A program made the translations under genes and the position numbers. This document shows, in pieces, positions 47,926-60,519 of a stretch of 64,000 bases of DNA. Source of the stretch: Mesocentrotus franciscanus. Lineage: Eukaryota > Echinodermata > Echinoidea > Camarodonta > Strongylocentrotidae. The notes under the pieces were generated by a model. The model saw only the letters and a program-made list of their open reading frames with translations. It made no database searches and was not told the origin of the DNA. Within the stretch, counting starts at the first letter, position 1; every line of letters begins with the position of its first letter. The stretch is from assembly GCA_037976565.1 (NCBI GenBank), contig CP137666.1, positions 57,220,740-57,284,739 on the forward strand, given 5' to 3'.

Positions 47926-48942
47926 ATCGATTCCGGCAAGAGAGCATTCAGCTGAATCAACAGCAACACTAAGTACATGCAATTGATGAGGTATACAATG
48001 CTACTCTCTAACTCAGATATCAATTACAGGTAACCGGATACCACACTCTTCATGCCCTGGCCACATTCATAATTGAATGCATGAGTATATAATACAGGAG
48101 AAATAATGTCGGTCACGTCCATGGGATGTTGACAACAGACACTCTTGACACTCTTGAACTTGAGAAACGTGTGGAAGCAGACCAATGCATTACTTGGTGA
48201 ATTCAACCACTATGATAATGGAATGAACTTGACATCTTCTGCTCTACATTAATCACCATGCATAGTTTAGGAAACCATCAAGTACTTCACACATTTAACC
48301 TGTTGATTACTCGATTCTAAATTCATGTAGGCCTTATACAGGGACCACCCAGTTCCTGTAGTTGACAGGTTTAGTAGCTATGTCAAAGCAAACTTGTAAA
48401 AATATGGTATATATGAAGCCAAATATCAAGATTGAATATAGAAAGTAAAGTCTTGAAGAATGACACATATTAGATGTATGTCTCATTGTATAATTCATGA
48501 GTCCAGAGCCAGAAGAGTGTTAACTTTGTGTTACAGAAACACATTTTTGCCTTTCTATGACTCTAGCTCTTAGCATTAGCAGTCAATCTACATCCTCTTA
48601 CTATGATATAAGAGGTAACTCAAAGACTGAAAGTGTCGCCATTCTGGAGAAGACCCACAATGCTGAGAGAGACAGATGAGTGAATTTGACAAATGGCTCA
48701 ATAAAATCAAAAGAAGGCTTTAGATACTGTCAGTAATACATGCACAGGGCCTTGAGAACTGGTTGTATAAGTGTTTTACAGTTTTTGAAATAGGCCAGAT
48801 GATAGCCATAATACCCCTGATCTTTTTGCATTAAGGAAAAAGAAGTCAATATCTCTGGTAGATATGAAAGTACTGGGGGTAAAATGTGATTGGAGCTAGG
48901 ACAGCTAAAAGCTACTTTGATCAAATGACCATACATAATTCA

Positions 48943-49236
48943 TCCTGAAAAGCATGGCTCTCCAAATGCCTTCATATTCTAAATATGACATAACAACTTA
49001 AAAATGAGGACCACATTTTTATGCAATATGTTTGTGTAGCCCATATACATCTTTCTGTGTACAGTGCTTGTTACTTTTACCAAGACTGGGTCAAATTTCT
49101 TATCATTTTGATGATTCCAGAACTTTGCAGTACACACCAATACTTATATGCTACGTGATCAACTTTTTCTGATCGCTTTCCACACCGTTTCTTTCACAAT
49201 GCAATCGCATGACCAGAACTCAACTTTATCTTTAAA
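48943..49236 (+). repeat. Interspersed repeat, copy 2 (about 294 bp)
   Basis: Second copy of the repeat at 27574-27867, same orientation, differing by scattered substitutions and short indels. Sequence outside the boundaries TCCTGAAAAGCATGG and CTTTATCTTTAAA is unrelated in the two copies, which defines the unit. Confidence 0.85.
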
Positions 49237-51830
49237 TATACTTTGTACCAAGACGAAAGTAAATATATATCAAACTTACACTTCATAGTTGGCCCAAATT
49301 GTAGTGTCTCACATACATGAATTATAAAATATTGATCATGGTTAAAAGCATGCTTATTCCTTTTGAACCTGTATGTCTATCACTGGTAAAATAATCTATA
49401 ACAAATTTGTTTACTCTCTAAATGTAACCGCACGTTTTAAAGGAATTACTACTCTGTTTCTCTCAGAAATACAGTGAATGCTTTAATTTACTTTTTACTT
49501 TTCAACAAAATGTAGTAAATGAGTAAGATTTTCATAGGATCCAGTTCCCTCTTTTTTGATGATTCCATGGAATAAAAGTATCTACTTCTAAAAATATATG
49601 AATCATATTTACACACTTGCATTCCCCTGAGTTTGAATTAACAAGTGCTATGTACCTTTCTCTTCCCCCTCTATCACTCCTCTAGCACCCCTCTAGCACC
49701 CTTCCCTTTAATCTTATCTCTGGTCCCAGGACACACCTAGCACCTGGTATGCTGTTAGTGCAGTGAGCTGGTACAGTGAAACCAACAAATTTAAGAAGAC
49801 TTTCAGCATGGTCAGGATCTTGTGTTCACACACAACATCAAGTATTTATGAAATGATGAAAAGCTGTTAAAACATAGACCTCAGACTAATGTTTGAAAAT
49901 TGAAATTTCAAAATCAAAGTCCAAGCCACGAAACTAAAATTGACATTTAGCAGGTTCACAAATCTTATGTTTAAACATGGCATAAAGCATTCTATGTAAT
50001 GGCAAAAGATGTTCACACACAGTGCTCAGTCTCAGTCCAGCATTTTACTTTCACTTCACACAAGCCTAGTCCAGCTGTCACTAACCGACCATGACATTTA
50101 CACTTACAGAGCTCAGACCAATATCCTACTTATAAAAATGCACTATGTTCAAACAAGCCCAGAAAAGTGTTTCAATCATTAGATAAAATGTTGACAAAAA
50201 GGCTCAACCATCATTTTACTCCACAGTGAGAACACAATAATTCATGGAACTCAAACTGGCGTTTCACTACCCATTTAGTACCAAATGACCACATCTTTTC
50301 ATTCCTTGGACGTTCTTCACATGAATATGTGTGATAGTAATCAATACTGGTGGCTGTTGAAACATTATACATCCCATGCCTGTGAATTTTAAGTATGGCT
50401 GGAGTAAATCTTTCCCACTATTGATACCCCTTGATTTTCTGTTGGTAATTGTATATCCAATTAATGTCCATGTCTTGTGTTCGCCAGAGGATTCACTTTT
50501 GAATATCGTCACCACGTATTGAACCATTATTCCACTGGATACCGCAGGGAAGCTAAGAGGGGTGTGCCCCCATGGCTCAATGGAATGCATCCATTCCAAA
50601 TGGGTCATTTCTCTCTGCATATTCACCAACGGACCAACCTTGATGGAACCAGTACACGTGTGAGGGTAGACAGGATGCTACACTACTTAAGATTTGTTTC
50701 ATTGCTTTCCATTATTCATTGGTGTGTAGATCATTTAGTCTTCCAGTCTTATTGTAGCTGCCTCACCACAAGATATTTCTCCAACTCCATTTCATGCCAA
50801 TTTCCTAAAGTTCTAGTTAATGCTTAAAGAAAGTTTTTCCTATTTCCTTTCGCTTCCACATGAATGAGCTTAAATACAAGTATATAAGTAGGTTTGGCTC
50901 TTTGGAAAGGATCATATTCTAAATGTCATATGTCTGTTATATTCTGTATTTCCGGACATACTAGGTTTCATCATAGTCACATCCAGGTCAATGCACTGAA
51001 ATTGCTTGAAAGATTTCCTGCAATTTGTCCTCCCTCTCTCTCTGTCTCATGCTATTTCTTTCTGCCTCTATCTTTGTTAATCAAAATTGTCAAATTATAG
51101 CATATGCACGGCATCATGAAAGGGAGGGAATTTCCCTTTCAGAAGAAATTTTGCGATGGAGATACATCAATCCAAAATGTTATGGAATCCATTAAAAAGA
51201 AACCTGAGAGAAATCTTCCTCCCCCCCCAAAAAAAATATTTGATAATCAAGCCACTTTCCTGCTTCTAGCTCTCTTATATCAAGTCAATCAAAGAAGTCA
51301 TAATGGCATTCAAAAACACTGTAATGGATAAGCAAGTGACAGTGTTATATACAATGAGAGCTTGAGACATAACAAGGGAGTGATACTGTGCATTAAGTGG
51401 GGATAGAGAGGGAGAAAGAGTAAGAGCAAGAGGTAGAGTAGTTAAGACATATTTTGAAGTGGTAATGAGATTTGTTGCGGTATTTCAAAGCAGGCCAATC
51501 AATTCATCAATTCCAATAAGACCTTTAAGCCTCATGGAAAGGTAACAGCGTTTTCAATGACATTACTTTTTCTGAATATCCCGTTAGCTTACATATGTAG
51601 ATATCAAACGGGAGGCAGGGCCTGACGCACCTATTTTTAGCACAAAAGGAATTCAAGTGTGGATGAATCGGACTTTTATCCTATCACGGCAAACTGATTT
51701 TGATTTGATAAAGATGTGGCTATGAACTGGTGGGTGGATGTAATAAGCCATGCTGTCACAATCTCTTCCGTTTTCCCGCTATCCAGCCCTCTCAACGACC
51801 AGCAAACTGTCTTAATCTAATAGACTGAAG
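49237..51830. other. Intron DNA of minus-strand gene 3; one double-strand open patch
   Basis: No exon is supported. The patch 50480-50650 is GC-richer, and both strands stay open for more than 115 codons around it (minus 50267-50629, plus 50477-50827), without convincing splice sites. It may be an old coding or mobile-element remnant. Confidence 0.35.
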
Positions 51831-51845
51831 CGATATGACCATGAG

Positions 51846-52048
51846 GGAAATACAAGAAGAGAGAAGTGATGGGGGAAGAGAGGAGGGGACGGAAAAGAGG
51901 AAAGGGGACAGGAAAAAAGATGGAGAGATGAAGAGAATATATAGTAAGTACAGGAGATGGGATCATTTTAGAATGATGATGATGTAAGGTAGCACAAGTG
52001 GGGAAAATGAGTGGAAGAGGACACTCACTAGTCAGGCAGAGGTAATAC

Positions 52049-52098
<50 letters not shown>

Positions 52099-52180
52099 GA
52101 GGGGGATGTGGAGAGAGGGAGAGAGAGGGAGACAGGATGGGGATAAAGAGAGCGAGTGAGAGATAGGAAGAGAGAGCCCG
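51846..52180 (+). repeat. Purine-rich block with long (GA)n
   Basis: A nearly pure GA run lies at 52051-52094, flanked by GGGGGAGGGGGATG and AGAGAGGGAGA units. A separate G-run of about 18 bases lies at 52267-52284. Confidence 0.9.
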
Positions 52181-52683
52181 TTAAGATAGATACAGGTGTA
52201 AATAGTGGACTGACTACTTTGAATGAGAATGGAGAAAAGCCCCACCTTCCCAATCTCTACAAAAATGTGGGGGGGGGGGGGGGGCAGAGACAATTTATTT
52301 GCAGGGTACCTGAAGGATGTGAACACAGAGATAATGTCCTAGCTCTTAAGAATGTCCTAGTCTGAGTGAAAGGGAAATTACTTTAGTTAAAACCAAAACA
52401 AAACAAAACAAAACCCTCCAGTTGGAGAAAGATAATATCAATAGATACAGCAGAAACACCGTGAGATGCATGAACGAATGAACGAATGAATGAAGATAGC
52501 GTATATGAGGTAAGGGGTAGGGGGAAATAAAACTAGAAATAAATTACACAATATTGTTTAAAAAGGTCGTGTGACACCAACAAAAAGGCAAAAGGAAACA
52601 GTGAAAAGGGAGAATGATAATGGGACATGGCAGCAGGATATACAAGTAGGTCCTACAGTGGCCATGATATATTATACAACTCA

Positions 52684-53232
52684 CTCCCAGATCCTAATCA
52701 AATGATTGGTCATGCGCGGTCGAGTGTGATTCATTTACTGAGCCTATTGCACGCTTTTTCAAGAAAAGGCGTGCAATATTTTCCAGTACTATCCAACGAT
52801 TTTTTAGTGCCGCGTAGTAGTGCGCGTAGAGGTTAGAGCGCTTAATACTGCGTGTATACACATGGGCCTATTCTTGCGCAGCACTATGCGTAAATGGGTA
52901 TAGATAGAGGTGCGCTTGCTATATCTATACTTACGTGTGCGCACTAAATTGAGACTTATTAAAACTTGAGATTTATTTGTCAGCCATAAACTGTCTCGAA
53001 ACAATCTTGAATTAATTATTTTTACATCAAATAACAAGGATCTAGGAGTTTCGTTGTATAAAACAAATGATGCATGTTTTCATTCGTTCATTATACGATC
53101 TATCCGCCCTCGTTGATGCTGTGTGTATCTATCGCACTCAGCCTAACGGCTTCGTGCAATAGATACACACAGCCTCAACTCGAGTGCGGATAGATCGTAT
53201 AATGAACTCATGCACATTCATCATTTGTATAC
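52684..53232. repeat. CpG-rich fold-back region with two hairpins
   Basis: Hairpin 1 is ATTGCACGC facing GCGTGCAAT (52747-52779). Hairpin 2 has a left arm 53057-53142 and right arm 53147-53232, pairing over about 85 bp with some mismatches (ACAAATGATGCATG...GCACATTCATCATTTGTA, inner CTATC...GATAG). The left boundary GATCCTAATCAAATGATTGG is the reverse complement of a segment near 32575, linking it to the fold-back cluster at 32.2-32.6 kb. GTGCGC-type words make 52800-52950 unusually CpG-rich. Confidence 0.7.
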
Positions 53233-53260
53233 TATCTGTCATCAAAATCTAATATTGTCG

Positions 53261-53327
53261 GCTGAGAGCCAGAAGGGCATTATCTCTTTGTTACAGTATA
53301 CAGGTTAATGCCCTCCTGGCTCTCAAC
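53261..53327. repeat. Short hairpin element containing AGAGCCAGAAGGGCATTA
   Basis: GAGAGCCAGAAGGGCATTA (53264-53282) pairs with TAATGCCCTCCTGGCTCTC (53306-53324) with one mismatch. The left half also occurs at 39254-39271, there facing a diverged partner (AGACCCTTCTTGCT). A weaker relative occurs at about 48508. Confidence 0.75.
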
Positions 53328-54239
53328 AGATCATTATGAACTCTACTACTTTTGGGTGGTGGCGTCAAAATTTGAAAGAGGTGGTCAATTTTAAAATGAG
53401 TCATGGAGGGGAAGGTTTAGGCATACACTGACCTGTTTTCCACCAAAAACCCTAGAGACAAACACATGTTCATTCCTAAGTTGATTGGAGATGCTACCTT
53501 TCCACCCCTACCCTGATATACAATTAACAACTAAATTATTCACACCCTTACCAAGTTTTGTAAAAAATTTAGTATAAGAAAAATTGATCCGTCTCAATTT
53601 ATGTTTCTTGAGAATGCATGTGACGTATCAAAGCTTTCATCTAAACGTATTCAACAAAGGCAGCAATTCAACCAGTGCACTTTAATTTCTTATGTTATGA
53701 ACAACAAAAAACATCAAGTTTATAAGGAGTATGAATAATTTAGTTGTTAACTGTAACATGATAATACATGTTTGTATTCACAAGCAAAGAAGCTCAAGGA
53801 AACCAGAAAGACCTAAATTTGGGGTGGGTGGAATAATCATGATTATTATTACAATGCAAAAACTTTCACAGCCATATCAAATATTAAATGATTCCTTAAA
53901 GACAAAACTAAAACTTCTTTAAAACTGACTGTAGAAGAATACAAATCTAGTTTCAGACAAAGGCCCTCTGTTACACAAATCTTTATAATATATTTTGATT
54001 AATGTTTAAAAATCCTAACCAATACCAGCAACAGCAGTGGAAAAATACATTTGAATAAACATTATCCACATGAATAAAAATGTCATGAAAAAAAAAGGTA
54101 AGTTTTCAGCATATTTTTATTTAATGTTGGCATTTACGTTCATTTCCCCCGTCTTTGTTTTGTTTTGCTGCTTTTTTTCCTTTTTTTTGGGGAGTGGGTC
54201 ATAATATATGGGAGGCCTCCTGATATGGGATGTGAATGC

Positions 54240-54690
54240 TAAAAATAAATGGAAGAGAAGAGACGGGAAGAAAGGGAGAGAGTGCATGTGAGATTCAAAT
54301 AGATGGATATATAGAGAGAAAGTAGATGCAATGGAAGAAAGAGAGGGAGAAGAGGGAGATGTGGAATAAATAAAAAGGGGTAAGTTACACTGTAATTAGC
54401 TCCATGAAATGATTATACTTCAAATAAGAATAAAGGAAAAATATGTAAATACCATGAGAGAATGGCAAGGCAGACAGAAAAGCAAGACAGAGAGAAAGGG
54501 AGGGGGGAGAGGGGGAATAGAGAGGGGGTATAAACATTAAGACAGACAGAGAAGCAGAGAGAAACAAGAAAGAAACAAACTGGCAAAAGACAGAGAGGTA
54601 GAGTGAAAGCAAGACAGACCAAGAAACAGAAAAACAGAGAGGGAGACTTAAAGGGTAAGGGAGAGAGAAATCCTGCACTGGCCATGAGAG
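54240..54690 (+). repeat. Purine-rich low-complexity tract
   Basis: Degenerate GAGA, GAAAGA and GACAGAGAG units. The longest frame of the whole window (minus strand, 54413-55114) runs through its complement and is judged spurious. Confidence 0.8.
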
Positions 54691-55237
54691 ATTTGAAGCT
54701 GGTCTCATCTAAATCTAATCTGTCTGCCTCTTGAGACAAATTTGATGAATATGGTTTAAATGAGAGCCATGGAAGCGTGTGGAATTTCAATATAATGCCT
54801 GACAAACTTGGAATACAAACGGGGGAACATCTGCACTCAATGAAAAAGTGCGTACTCAGATACCTGCCCTTACAATGGCAGAGTGAGTAAAGGAGATCAC
54901 AGAGAGAAATTAAACCTTCATTAACACCCCTACCCTGGTCAATCCCTGGGAATAATTCCATGACTATAAATAGTCTGGAGTGTCTATCCAGAGAAAGCAT
55001 TAGTCCTCCTAAAGAGGGAATAATTTGGTTAGGATAAAAGTGACAGTACATGAACCACAAAATGTATACTAATGGTACATTATTTACAGGAAACATTACA
55101 TTCAAGCATAGCATGATTGATTCCTTTCATATTGCTAAAACATTTTCACATCTATTGAAGATACATTGTTGCGTATGAGGCAAAAGAAGAAACTATAATT
55201 GTGTGATGTAATAAAAACCATGACATGGTTAACGATG

Positions 55238-55462
55238 GGAGAGTGAGGGATAGAGAGAGATGGAGAGAGAGTGTGTGACACAGAGGAAGAAAGCAACAGA
55301 GAGAATGAGTGAGAGAGGTAGAGGTAGGAATTTATTGAGAAAGAGAGGGAAAGAGAGTAGAGAGAGAGAGAGAAAAATGTGTGGAGAGGTGAGACATACG
55401 GGAGGAGAGGGAGAATGGGAAAGAGAGAACGAGAGAGAGAGAGAGAGAGAGGTGAGAGAGAT
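55238..55462 (+). repeat. Purine-rich (GA)n tract
   Basis: GAGAGA units with GTGAG and GGAGAA interruptions; several overlapping spurious frames. Confidence 0.85.
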
Positions 55463-55841
55463 GTGGGAAAAATAGGTATAGAATAGAGATTTATACAGAA
55501 AGAGGGTATTTTTGTTGTAAAATAGCAATTTCTGAAAGGGATGTATAAAGAAAAGGAATTTCTAGCACACAGGAGAGAAATTGAACTATAGCCCTTGAAT
55601 GGTAAGAGCAAAGATCAATGACTAATGGGAGGGGAGTTTACTGAATTAGACGGAGAAATATTTCAACATTTCAGGCAATACAATTGAAGCCTCATATCAA
55701 ATGCATTTCCTTGAATACATTTTTTTTCAGCCTGTGCACTGCAAGGCAATCAGGTATAAGTGCTTTTATCACTTTCGCATTGCTAATGGTACTTTATCAA
55801 TTGTTAACCCAAATAATTTATTCATTGGACCATTACTATTG

Positions 55842-56103
55842 AAATATGATGGATGCAGTACACATGATATTTTTATTTCTCTATTACAAGTAGGAATAAA
55901 AAAAACTCTAATCTCTGAGGGCTCTCTGGTGATTTTCTCACTAATATACATACATGTAGTTCCTCAGAGGTCATTGGAACAGTTTTCCAGAGCTAATGTA
56001 GGGCTCTTCAAAGGCAAAAATTATTGACTTTTCTGTCTTCCTTCTGACATGATGAATGCAGTATACATGATATTTTTATTTCTTAACTACAAGTAGAAAC
56101 AAA
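55842..56103 (+). repeat. Two short direct repeats about 200 bp apart
   Basis: ATGATGGATGCAGTACACAT plus GATATTTTTATTTCTCTATTACAAGTAG at about 55847-55893 recurs at about 56050-56097 as ATGATGAATGCAGTATACAT plus GATATTTTTATTTCTTAACTACAAGTAG. This is a diverged duplication of about 50 bp. Confidence 0.75.
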
Positions 56104-57517
56104 CTTGTCCAAATATCATAAATAACATAAAGAGATAAGGGTCAGTGAAGAACTTAATCTCAAATGATTTCATACACCCATTTGGTGTCTATCCATTAGC
56201 TATATATCACATTTCTTTAGACACCTAGTTGTTAAATTGTCCTGTTGATTCTCAAGCATTACTGGTCATATGGAACAATTTTGAAATTACAAAAAGTTGT
56301 AATTTATATCTTCTGAAAAAAAAAAGATTATTAAACACCTAAAACTTTGGCTTCTGTAAGCTTTATATGTTTTTATAGTGTAATGATCAATATTCACACA
56401 ACATTTTGTTGATTTCTGTTTTATTAGAAATAAATTTTGATCAGTTGAAGCTTTCTACATAAGTTTTATTAATAAAATAAAGAGGATATACATTCATGGA
56501 ACTTTGTCTTGATAGCTACATATCTGCAATTATAATATACAAACAAACAAATAATAAGAATTTAAACATTCACAAAAGCCTTGCTCTTGTTACTCTTTCT
56601 CTCACTCTCGCCATCATCTGATATTTATGAATCTCACTATTAAGGACATCAGGACTGTAAGTATGACATAAAATGACTAATAAGTATGCATTAGAATCCA
56701 CTTTCTACGCCACTTGCTGGCTTCATCTCCAAACATAAATGACTCTTTCCACTTTCCGTCATCGATACTAATTGACTGAGGATGTGTTAATGGGGGATAG
56801 CATGAACTTAACAGTTATTTGCGTCGACTCATCCATCCCTCATCCCCCTGTGCGCAACATTACACAATGTGTCGTTCCCATAGTGAACCAATAATGGACA
56901 GGCCATTCAAAATACGCTGCACACTGTTATGACACATCCAATGGTGATTAATTGATAAAAGTGCTACTTTTGTCAATATTGGCAAAGTCATTCCTCTTTT
57001 GAAAATGAATTATACATGAATTTATCAATTTGATACTTGAAATAATTCCATAACTTCCTGTTATTTGAATTTGTAAGAGAATTAAGGGTCCCTTAATCTC
57101 ATCTTTTGAAGATGTTAAAAGTGCAAATTTCTCATTAAAATACAACAGGCATAAATTATTCATCTCCAGGGTGATGTATAGATGCATTAAGAAAGCCCCA
57201 TCACTTCTTTAAATTCAAATAATTGAATTATGACAATAAATAAACTGTATTTAACTCTTCAAAGTGATAAACAAAACATTGTTTTGGGCTTTCATTTTTA
57301 CTTCCTATTTACAACAAATGGTCCTCTGTTTCTTAATTAAATGCAGTCTGAGACTAATTTTCATCTATTTTAAAGAATTTGTGATGTTCAGGGAAAAATG
57401 AAGAAATGTGATACTTGTTATGCTACACATGTACGCATTATTAATACAATGTATGTCATGATTTAGCCAGCAGGTATTTTCAAGACAAATTCTTGATAAA
57501 TAATGAAATTTTTTTTT
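56104..57517. other. Intron DNA, nothing definite
   Basis: AT-rich, no exon or repeat supported. The segment 56700-56900 is less AT-rich and contains words such as GACTCATCC and CATAGTGAACC, but no open frame with splice sites. Confidence 0.4.
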
Positions 57518-57573
57518 GCTCTCTCTGTCCCTCTTCATCCCTCAACCCCCCTCTCCCTCTCTCTCTCTCTCTC
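57518..57573 (+). repeat. (CT)n pyrimidine tract
   Basis: CTCTCTCTGTCCCTC then CCCTCTCCCTCTCTCTCTCT; preceded by a T run. Confidence 0.85.
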
Positions 57574-58149
57574 TTAATTCTTTTTTTACATTGTTCAAAT
57601 TAGACCTTGAACTAAGCAGCACTTGCCAATCTAAATGTAAGTGTATTGTTCACATGTGTTGTAAACACAATCAAAGTCCATGTGCTTCAAATTAAAATAG
57701 GGTGCATGCTGCCCATATCATTCACATGTACCCCAAATAACCCAAATCTAATCTGAACAGGCAAGCGTGGTAAACCAATACTGTGAGCCTTGCATTAAGT
57801 GTTACATTCCGAGAATAACGACAGGTTCTTGGTAGGCGGAACATCCGCAATAAAGAGGGGATAAAAGAAAGGCTGCGTGTGTTGGCTTGGTTTGAGATGT
57901 GATTAAGGAGATGTTTCTGGCTCTGTGGTATTCCATCTACAAAGGCATGAGTTTCAATAATTAAAGACTGTCCTAGAGACCCCTATACAGTCCATTAGAT
58001 CATCTGATTAAAGAAAAGTTCTGGGTAACTCAAGCTCTTCATCTCTCTTAAGTAAGATCAATTTCTCTTCATGTTTCCCACCTCTATATTAAGAAACTGA
58101 TCTCTACAAGGGTTTATCAACACTCTGATTAGAAGTCTGCACAGTTGTA

Positions 58150-58312
58150 TAACGCATGCTCCACCAACAATTGGTCCATGATCAGTTTCCTACACTTACC
58201 AATTCTGAAACGTCTACCCGATTGCAACCCTAACTCCAACCCTACCCAATATCTCTGGTGGAGATAAATCATGGAGCAATTGTAGTCAGGGCAAATGTAG
58301 GAGCACAATTGG
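58150..58312. repeat. Repeat with inverted CATGGAGCAATTGT ends
   Basis: TGCTCCACCAACAATTGGTCCATG (about 58158-58181) and CATGGAGCAATTGTAGTCAGGGCA (about 58271-58294) are related in inverse orientation around a CCCTAACTCCAACCCTACCC core. The same GCATGGAGCAATTGTCAACAGGAGCA module occurs at about 61866-61892 next to a TTAGGG-like tract, so this is a dispersed family. Confidence 0.6.
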
Positions 58313-58860
58313 CATATCTAATACCGGTACCTTGGTTGACATGTAGGTGTACATGAAAGACATAGATATTTCAGTGGTTATAACAATTTGTGTTTATCTG
58401 AATTTGAAAGAGAGCAACACAATACCATTTGATGAATTTGAGTCTGATTCTCTTCAGATATGCACATTACAATCATTGACAAAATGTTAATCATATAATA
58501 AAAAATAACTAGGTTTCCATCAACAAAAATAGTTGCGGCTTTGTTATTAAAAAGAAAAGAAATGTGAATAAAAAAACAGAATTTGAGCATGTACTGATTG
58601 ATAAATATATAAAATATTTTCATAATTTCATCAAATTGTTAAAATATATAGGTTTGTATACATGGGCCCCTACATGTAGTAAAATTTCTGAATTTGGGGG
58701 TGGGAGGGGGCATCTGTTCTGGGCACCTGTTAGTGTTGAGCCCTGCTTTCAGTCTGAATTTATAAGTAAAATAAATTAAGAAAATCTAAAATTTCACAGT
58801 GCAAAAATGCAACAAGAGTATTTTTTTTTAATATAAAAAATTGTTGAAGGAAGTTCTTAC

Positions 58861-59049
58861 CAGATCCCCCAGTGCCCCTCATGTTCTCATCCTCCTCCTC
58901 ATTATTGTCATTAGATGGGACCTTGATGGGTGGGAGGGGCTGACTCATCTGAAGTGCGCCCTCACTTCTTGTTCGTCCATGAGGACCAGCGCTGGATGAC
59001 GTCTGGGGTGGTGGAGACCTGGGTGTGGTCTGGGCTTTTTCCGCTTCAC
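58861..59049 (-). CDS. Internal coding exon, minus-strand gene 3
   Basis: The acceptor CCTGCACCATCAG and the consensus donor GTAAGA bracket a 189-bp exon, phase 1 at both ends (a symmetric exon, so skippable without frame loss). The peptide begins GEAEKAQTTPRSPPPQTSSS, then RTRSEGALQMSQPLPPIKVP, then an acidic NDNNEEEDENMRG and Gly-rich end. It is Ser/Thr/Pro-rich and acidic, likely a disordered regulatory linker. GC content is about 58% in AT-rich surroundings. Joined to 40856-41040 it gives a continuous low-complexity tail, so the structured part of the protein must lie in exons beyond the right edge. The protein is not recognised. Confidence 0.7.
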
Positions 59050-60515
59050 CTGATGGTGCAGGAAAAGACAAAAAACTTGATTCTAAACACAGGAAAAACA
59101 CAAACACATCTTTTTGCATATAAAAGTAATACTGATTCTCTGTTTATGGAACTCCTGTCAGTGTGGTAAATAAAACTCTCCTAATTCAATATCTGTTTTT
59201 TTTTTTGGGGGGTCTAATTTTTTAGCTAAAGACCGATTTCATGTTCTGTAACAAATGCCTGCGACAAGAATGCCACAAGCAACCTGTATAAAAAAGATGC
59301 TTTTTTTTTTACTCCCAAGAAAATTGAACACTTTTTAATTACTACATGTAGAACATGAAGATTATGTGATCCACCATAATCCTAATGTGGGCTGATTTGG
59401 ACAAGACAATGTAATCAAATCTGAAAAAAACTTGTGGATTACATACACATGCCATGTGTATTGATGGAACGATAAATATTTTACTTCCTCCTCTCAATAT
59501 TTTGTTGCGTTAATACAAGCTATTTTGCTATCAAATATACTCGGTATATATATATTTGTATCTACATGTACAACATGTTGTATTATCAAAATGAAGTGCG
59601 AATTCTTTTCAAAATTATGTGATTGATTACTTTTTTGGCAAATAAATGAGTTCAAGAATATGCATGCCTTTGTAATATGTAAAAAAAGACTTACGGAAGG
59701 AAATGAAATCAGAAAATATGTGATGTTCAAATGTCGGAAGACTAACATAGCAGAAATGTGCTGTCCGCAGATCAGAAAGAAATGGATGCAATGTCAAAAC
59801 TTGACAGGAGCATGTCACTACATTAGAGAACTTGCAATGCATTCGTGTATACATGTACCTTTGCTACACATCCATCCTTTGAAATATTAACATCAAATCC
59901 TGACCGACTGCTGATCAAAAAAGCTCAACAGCAAATATAGAAACAAGCAAACCAACTCATTTTTCTCTGGCAAGCACTAAATCAAATGAAACCCCAGCAT
60001 TCCACATTTAAAAAGTAGGTCATCAATCTAAATGATGAAATTCACGGAACCTAAACCAATCGCAACCAATCCATGCACTATTGATCCCGACCAGTATAGT
60101 TTCTGTCAATACTGAAGAACAAGGAAAGAAATAACACTGCTGCTGTCTATAGTGGTAATATTCTAACAATCAAACAAATATGAAATCCTTTTAATTTGAT
60201 TAAAAAGTTCTTGGAGTGATGAGCGGGGGATGAGATACAGTTGGAATATCCCAAGGGAACGGGTACGATACAACGACTGGGGTCGGAAGAAAGGAAAAAA
60301 GGGCACAGGAGACGCAAATATGGACAGGGACAAAGTATGGATGGATTGACAAGTAGGACAGTTGGTTGAAACACAAACACAAATATATGCTCTTCATTTC
60401 ATTTGGACTACTCTCAATTCCATTTATCCTTGCAAATGAGTTGATGGAACATATGAGAAAGCAGTCATGTGGAGAGGTGTGAGAGATTGAGAGATGGATG
60501 GAGAAGGCCGGTATT
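59050..60515 (-). other. Intron DNA, nothing definite
   Basis: AT-rich, with T/G runs at 59190-59220 and a TATATATATATTTG stretch at about 59544-59557. No exon is supported. Confidence 0.4.
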
Positions 60516-60519
60516 ATTA

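Noticed and set aside
51817..52326. 169-codon minus-strand frame
   Set aside because: It is the complement of the (GA)n block and is low complexity.
54413..55114. Longest open frame in the window, 233 codons on the minus strand
   Set aside because: Half of it is the complement of a purine-rich tract, which removes stop codons. The peptide is a Leu/Ser/Phe/Cys-rich run without domains or splice signals. A short segment near 54700 (LSQEADRLDLDETSFKSL) looks more protein-like but has no usable donor.
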